A DNA stretch of 64,000 bases, taken from an uncultured Pseudomonadota bacterium. Its GTDB lineage: Bacteria > Pseudomonadota > Gammaproteobacteria > Steroidobacterales > Steroidobacteraceae. The notes below the pieces were generated by a model. The model had not been told where the DNA came from. It did not search any database and worked only from the letters and a program-made list of their open reading frames with translations. The position numbers and the translations under genes are program-made. Positions 62,065 through 64,000 of the stretch are shown here, piece after piece. The stretch's first letter is position 1. Each line of letters starts with the position of its first letter. The DNA lies in assembly GCA_903838705.1 (NCBI GenBank), contig CAILZL010000023.1, positions 1 to 64,000 of the forward strand, given 5' to 3'.

Positions 62065-62841
62065 ATGACCACCCCCCTGAAAGCTGTTTTCCGGTTGATT
62101 TACGGTTTCTATGTCTGGCTGGGACTGGCTCTGCTGGGCAGCGTAACGCTGATTTTTCTGCTGATACTGCCCGGACTTAAACGCCGCCGTGTCCTGTCCA
62201 GATTCGCAGCGCGCTGCCTGTTGAGAATGGTCGGCGTCCGGTACGAATTGCGCCAGTCATCCCTGTTACCCGCTTCGCCCTGTGTCGTCGTTGCCAATCA
62301 CAGCAGCTATCTGGACGGGGTCGTGATGAAAGCCGTCCTGCCGGCGCACTATTCCTTTGTAATCAAGAAGGAAATGGTACGTGTCCCCATGGCGGGGTTA
62401 TTACTACGCCGGATCGGTTCGCTGTTTGTTGATCGCGCCAACCGCCATGCGGGCGGCATGGATACACGTCGCATCATGCGCGACGCACAGGCCGGCCAAT
62501 CCATGGTTTTCTTTCCGGAAGGCACCTTCACGCACCGGGTCGGATTGCAGGCTTTTCATCTGGGTGCATTCGTCACCGCACAGCGTACACAATTGCCAGT
62601 AGTTCCCATCGCATTACATGGCACGCGCCGTATCCTGCGCCCGGGCAGTCCATGGCCACGGCCTGGCAAGGTGGTCATAGAAGTACTGGGCACCCTGCCG
62701 GCACATTCAGTACGCAAGGATCGCAGTCAGACAGAAGCCCTGCGCGATCAGGCACGCGCTCGTATATTGATGGCACTGGGAGATCCAGATCTGTCAAGCG
62801 ATGCAGAACGCGATACCCAGGAAACATCCGGTGTTGAGTGA
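62065..62841 (+). CDS. 1-acyl-sn-glycerol-3-phosphate acyltransferase-like (PlsC family)
   Basis: A 258-residue PlsC-family protein from the ATG at 62065. One N-terminal membrane helix (about residues 12-35) is followed by the acyltransferase motifs NHSSYLDG (HX4D), RIGSLFVDR, FFPEGTFT and VVPIALHG. Makes phosphatidic acid or acylates another lysolipid at the inner membrane. An upstream in-frame start at 62014 has no support. Confidence 0.9.
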   Translation: MTTPLKAVFRLIYGFYVWLGLALLGSVTLIFLLILPGLKRRRVLSRFAARCLLRMVGVRYELRQSSLLPASPCVVVANHSSYLDGVVMKAVLPAHYSFVIKKEMVRVPMAGLLLRRIGSLFVDRANRHAGGMDTRRIMRDAQAGQSMVFFPEGTFTHRVGLQAFHLGAFVTAQRTQLPVVPIALHGTRRILRPGSPWPRPGKVVIEVLGTLPAHSVRKDRSQTEALRDQARARILMALGDPDLSSDAERDTQETSGVE

Positions 62842-62969
62842 CCTGCGTGAAGTACACTATAAGGCTGAAATTGCATGATCAGATTCAGCCAGCCCAGACT
62901 GAGCAGGATTTGACGATCCACTTACCGTTCAGCAGCTGAACGCTTTATCCGGACCGGTTACACTCAATA

Positions 62970-63536
62970 ATGCTTATTCTGATTGTTGGCCTCATTCTGT
63001 TTTTCACATTGCATTCACTAGCCATCTACGCGCCACGCTGGCGTGAAAAGAAACGGCAGCAGCTGGGATCAGTTAGCTGGCGCTGGATCATTTCACTGTG
63101 TTCATTACTGTGTCTGGGCCTGATTGCCTGGGGTCTTTTCAGCGCACGCCAGACTCCCATCGTGCTTTACGTGCCGCCAGCCTGGGCAAAACAGACCACC
63201 GACCTTTTGATGCTGGCCGTATTCCCGATGCTGTATGCCACCTTCCTGCCCTGCCGAATTCGCAGTGCACTGAAGTATCCCGATCTCGTTGCCATTAAGA
63301 CCTGGGCGCTTGCGCACCTGCTGGTCAATGGCATGCTGCACGAAGTACTGTTGTTTGGCAGCTTTATGGCCTGGGCCGTAGTCAATCGCATATCTCTCAA
63401 GCGCAGAATACGCCTGCTGCCGCTAGGCGCACGCTCAGAGTTCAATGACCTCGTGTGCATCATCGCCGGACTGGTCACTTACATCGTGATTGCCTTCTTC
63501 CTGCACTACAGAATCATCGGCGTCATGCCCCTGTAA
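62970..63536 (+). CDS. NnrU-family membrane protein
   Basis: A 188-residue membrane protein with about five helices. The opening FFTLHSLAIYAPRWREK, the block IKTWALAHLLVNGMLHEVLL and a C-terminal helix agree with the NnrU family, first linked to denitrification but related to isoprenoid-desaturase-type helices with conserved histidines. No nitrogen-oxide genes are nearby, so a denitrification role is not supported here. Confidence 0.8.
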   Translation: MLILIVGLILFFTLHSLAIYAPRWREKKRQQLGSVSWRWIISLCSLLCLGLIAWGLFSARQTPIVLYVPPAWAKQTTDLLMLAVFPMLYATFLPCRIRSALKYPDLVAIKTWALAHLLVNGMLHEVLLFGSFMAWAVVNRISLKRRIRLLPLGARSEFNDLVCIIAGLVTYIVIAFFLHYRIIGVMPL

Positions 63537-63550
63537 CCTGCAAGAGGAAG

Positions 63551-64000
63551 TCAGCTGGCAACGTACACTGGATAATCGGTATATCCCTTTGCGCCGGGTG
63601 TATAGAACGTAGCGAAATCTGGCGCATTAACTGGTGCACCGGCCTTCCAGCGCGCAACCAGATCAGGATTAGCCAGGAACGGTTTACCCACTGCGATCAG
63701 ATCAGCTCTGCCTGCGGCCAGATCACTCTCTGCGCGCTGGGCATCGTAACCACCAGAAAGAATCAGCGTCCCTTTGAATTCGCTGCGGAACATCGCTTTT
63801 ATGGCATCGGGCACTTCAGGTGCGCCCATCGGCGAATGATCGACCAGATGTATATAGAGCAGCCCGCGCGCATTAAGCTGCTGAGCCAGATAGGTGTAAT
63901 CAGCTCCCATAGCGTCATAAATCGGCATGTCGTTGAACACACCATATGGAGACAATCGAATAGCGACTTTATCCTTGCCAATCGCCTTGATAGCCGCATC
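63551..64000 (-). CDS. Old yellow enzyme (NemA-like ene-reductase), C-terminal part
   Basis: The last 149 codons of an FMN-dependent OYE-family reductase; the frame is open to base 64000, so the gene continues to the right. Features include IRLSPYGVFNDM near the edge, GTLILSGGYDAQRAESDL, and the phosphate-binding VGKPFLANPDL followed by FYTPGAKGYTDYP. NemA-like enzymes reduce activated alkenes, N-ethylmaleimide and nitrate esters with NADPH. The substrate here is unknown. Confidence 0.9.
   Translation of the reverse strand, partial: DAAIKAIGKDKVAIRLSPYGVFNDMPIYDAMGADYTYLAQQLNARGLLYIHLVDHSPMGAPEVPDAIKAMFRSEFKGTLILSGGYDAQRAESDLAAGRADLIAVGKPFLANPDLVARWKAGAPVNAPDFATFYTPGAKGYTDYPVYVAS

Overview
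The window looks like a chromosomal segment of a respiring proteobacterium of moderate GC, more likely Gammaproteobacteria than Betaproteobacteria. The gene set that points there is: a cbb3 oxidase locus, a homodimeric-E1 pyruvate dehydrogenase operon, pyrC-rnt next to grxD as I recall it from pseudomonads, a 7Fe-type ferredoxin FdxA, XerD and several cyclic-di-GMP enzymes. I see no phage, IS element, CRISPR array, tRNA or rRNA. All functions come from reading the sequence; no database search was run.

1-10466: an electron-transfer island. On the minus strand a CcmI-like assembly protein, a five-helix membrane protein with two bis-histidine helices, a 21-heme secreted cytochrome and a giant cytochrome that runs off the left edge (31 intact CxxCH motifs plus one damaged one in the 808 residues visible) are packed with overlaps or gaps of a few bases. 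Divergent from them are a membrane-anchored ferredoxin/FAD oxidoreductase and an exported Sel1/ankyrin protein, followed by a lipoprotein. The set can be read as a wire: cytoplasmic reductant or quinol, membrane cytochrome b, periplasmic 21-heme protein, outer giant cytochrome. This resembles porin-cytochrome gene clusters proposed for neutrophilic iron oxidisers and other extracellular electron transfer bacteria; the porin, if any, would lie left of base 1.

10527-24803: a PAS-PAS-GGDEF-EAL protein, an MgtA-type ATPase, then a complete cbb3 oxidase locus on the minus strand (ccoN-ccoO-ccoQ-ccoP, a small membrane protein, ccoG, a small protein in the FixH/CcoH position, ccoI, ccoS, a TauE/SafE-like protein), with a divergent c-type cytochrome lipoprotein.

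24930-39457: four tandem secreted metallophosphoesterases with purple-acid-phosphatase-like N-terminal domains, then a metal module on the plus strand: a histidine-rich ZIP transporter, three SPFH (HflK/HflC-like) proteins and a P1B-type ATPase with atypical selectivity motifs, followed by a small protein with a possible HEPN-type RX4H motif.

39498-64000: mostly housekeeping. An MgtC/DUF4010 protein; the pyruvate dehydrogenase operon aceE-aceF-lpdA; an M17 aminopeptidase with pyrC and rnt; grxD; a PuuD-like membrane protein; nadC; a second PAS-GGDEF-EAL protein; a DUF374 acyltransferase; a TauE/SafE permease; a thiolase with a two-subunit CoA-transferase (end of the beta-ketoadipate route); a Nudix hydrolase; fdxA; xerD; a PlsC-like acyltransferase; an NnrU protein; and the C-terminal part of an old yellow enzyme cut by the right edge.
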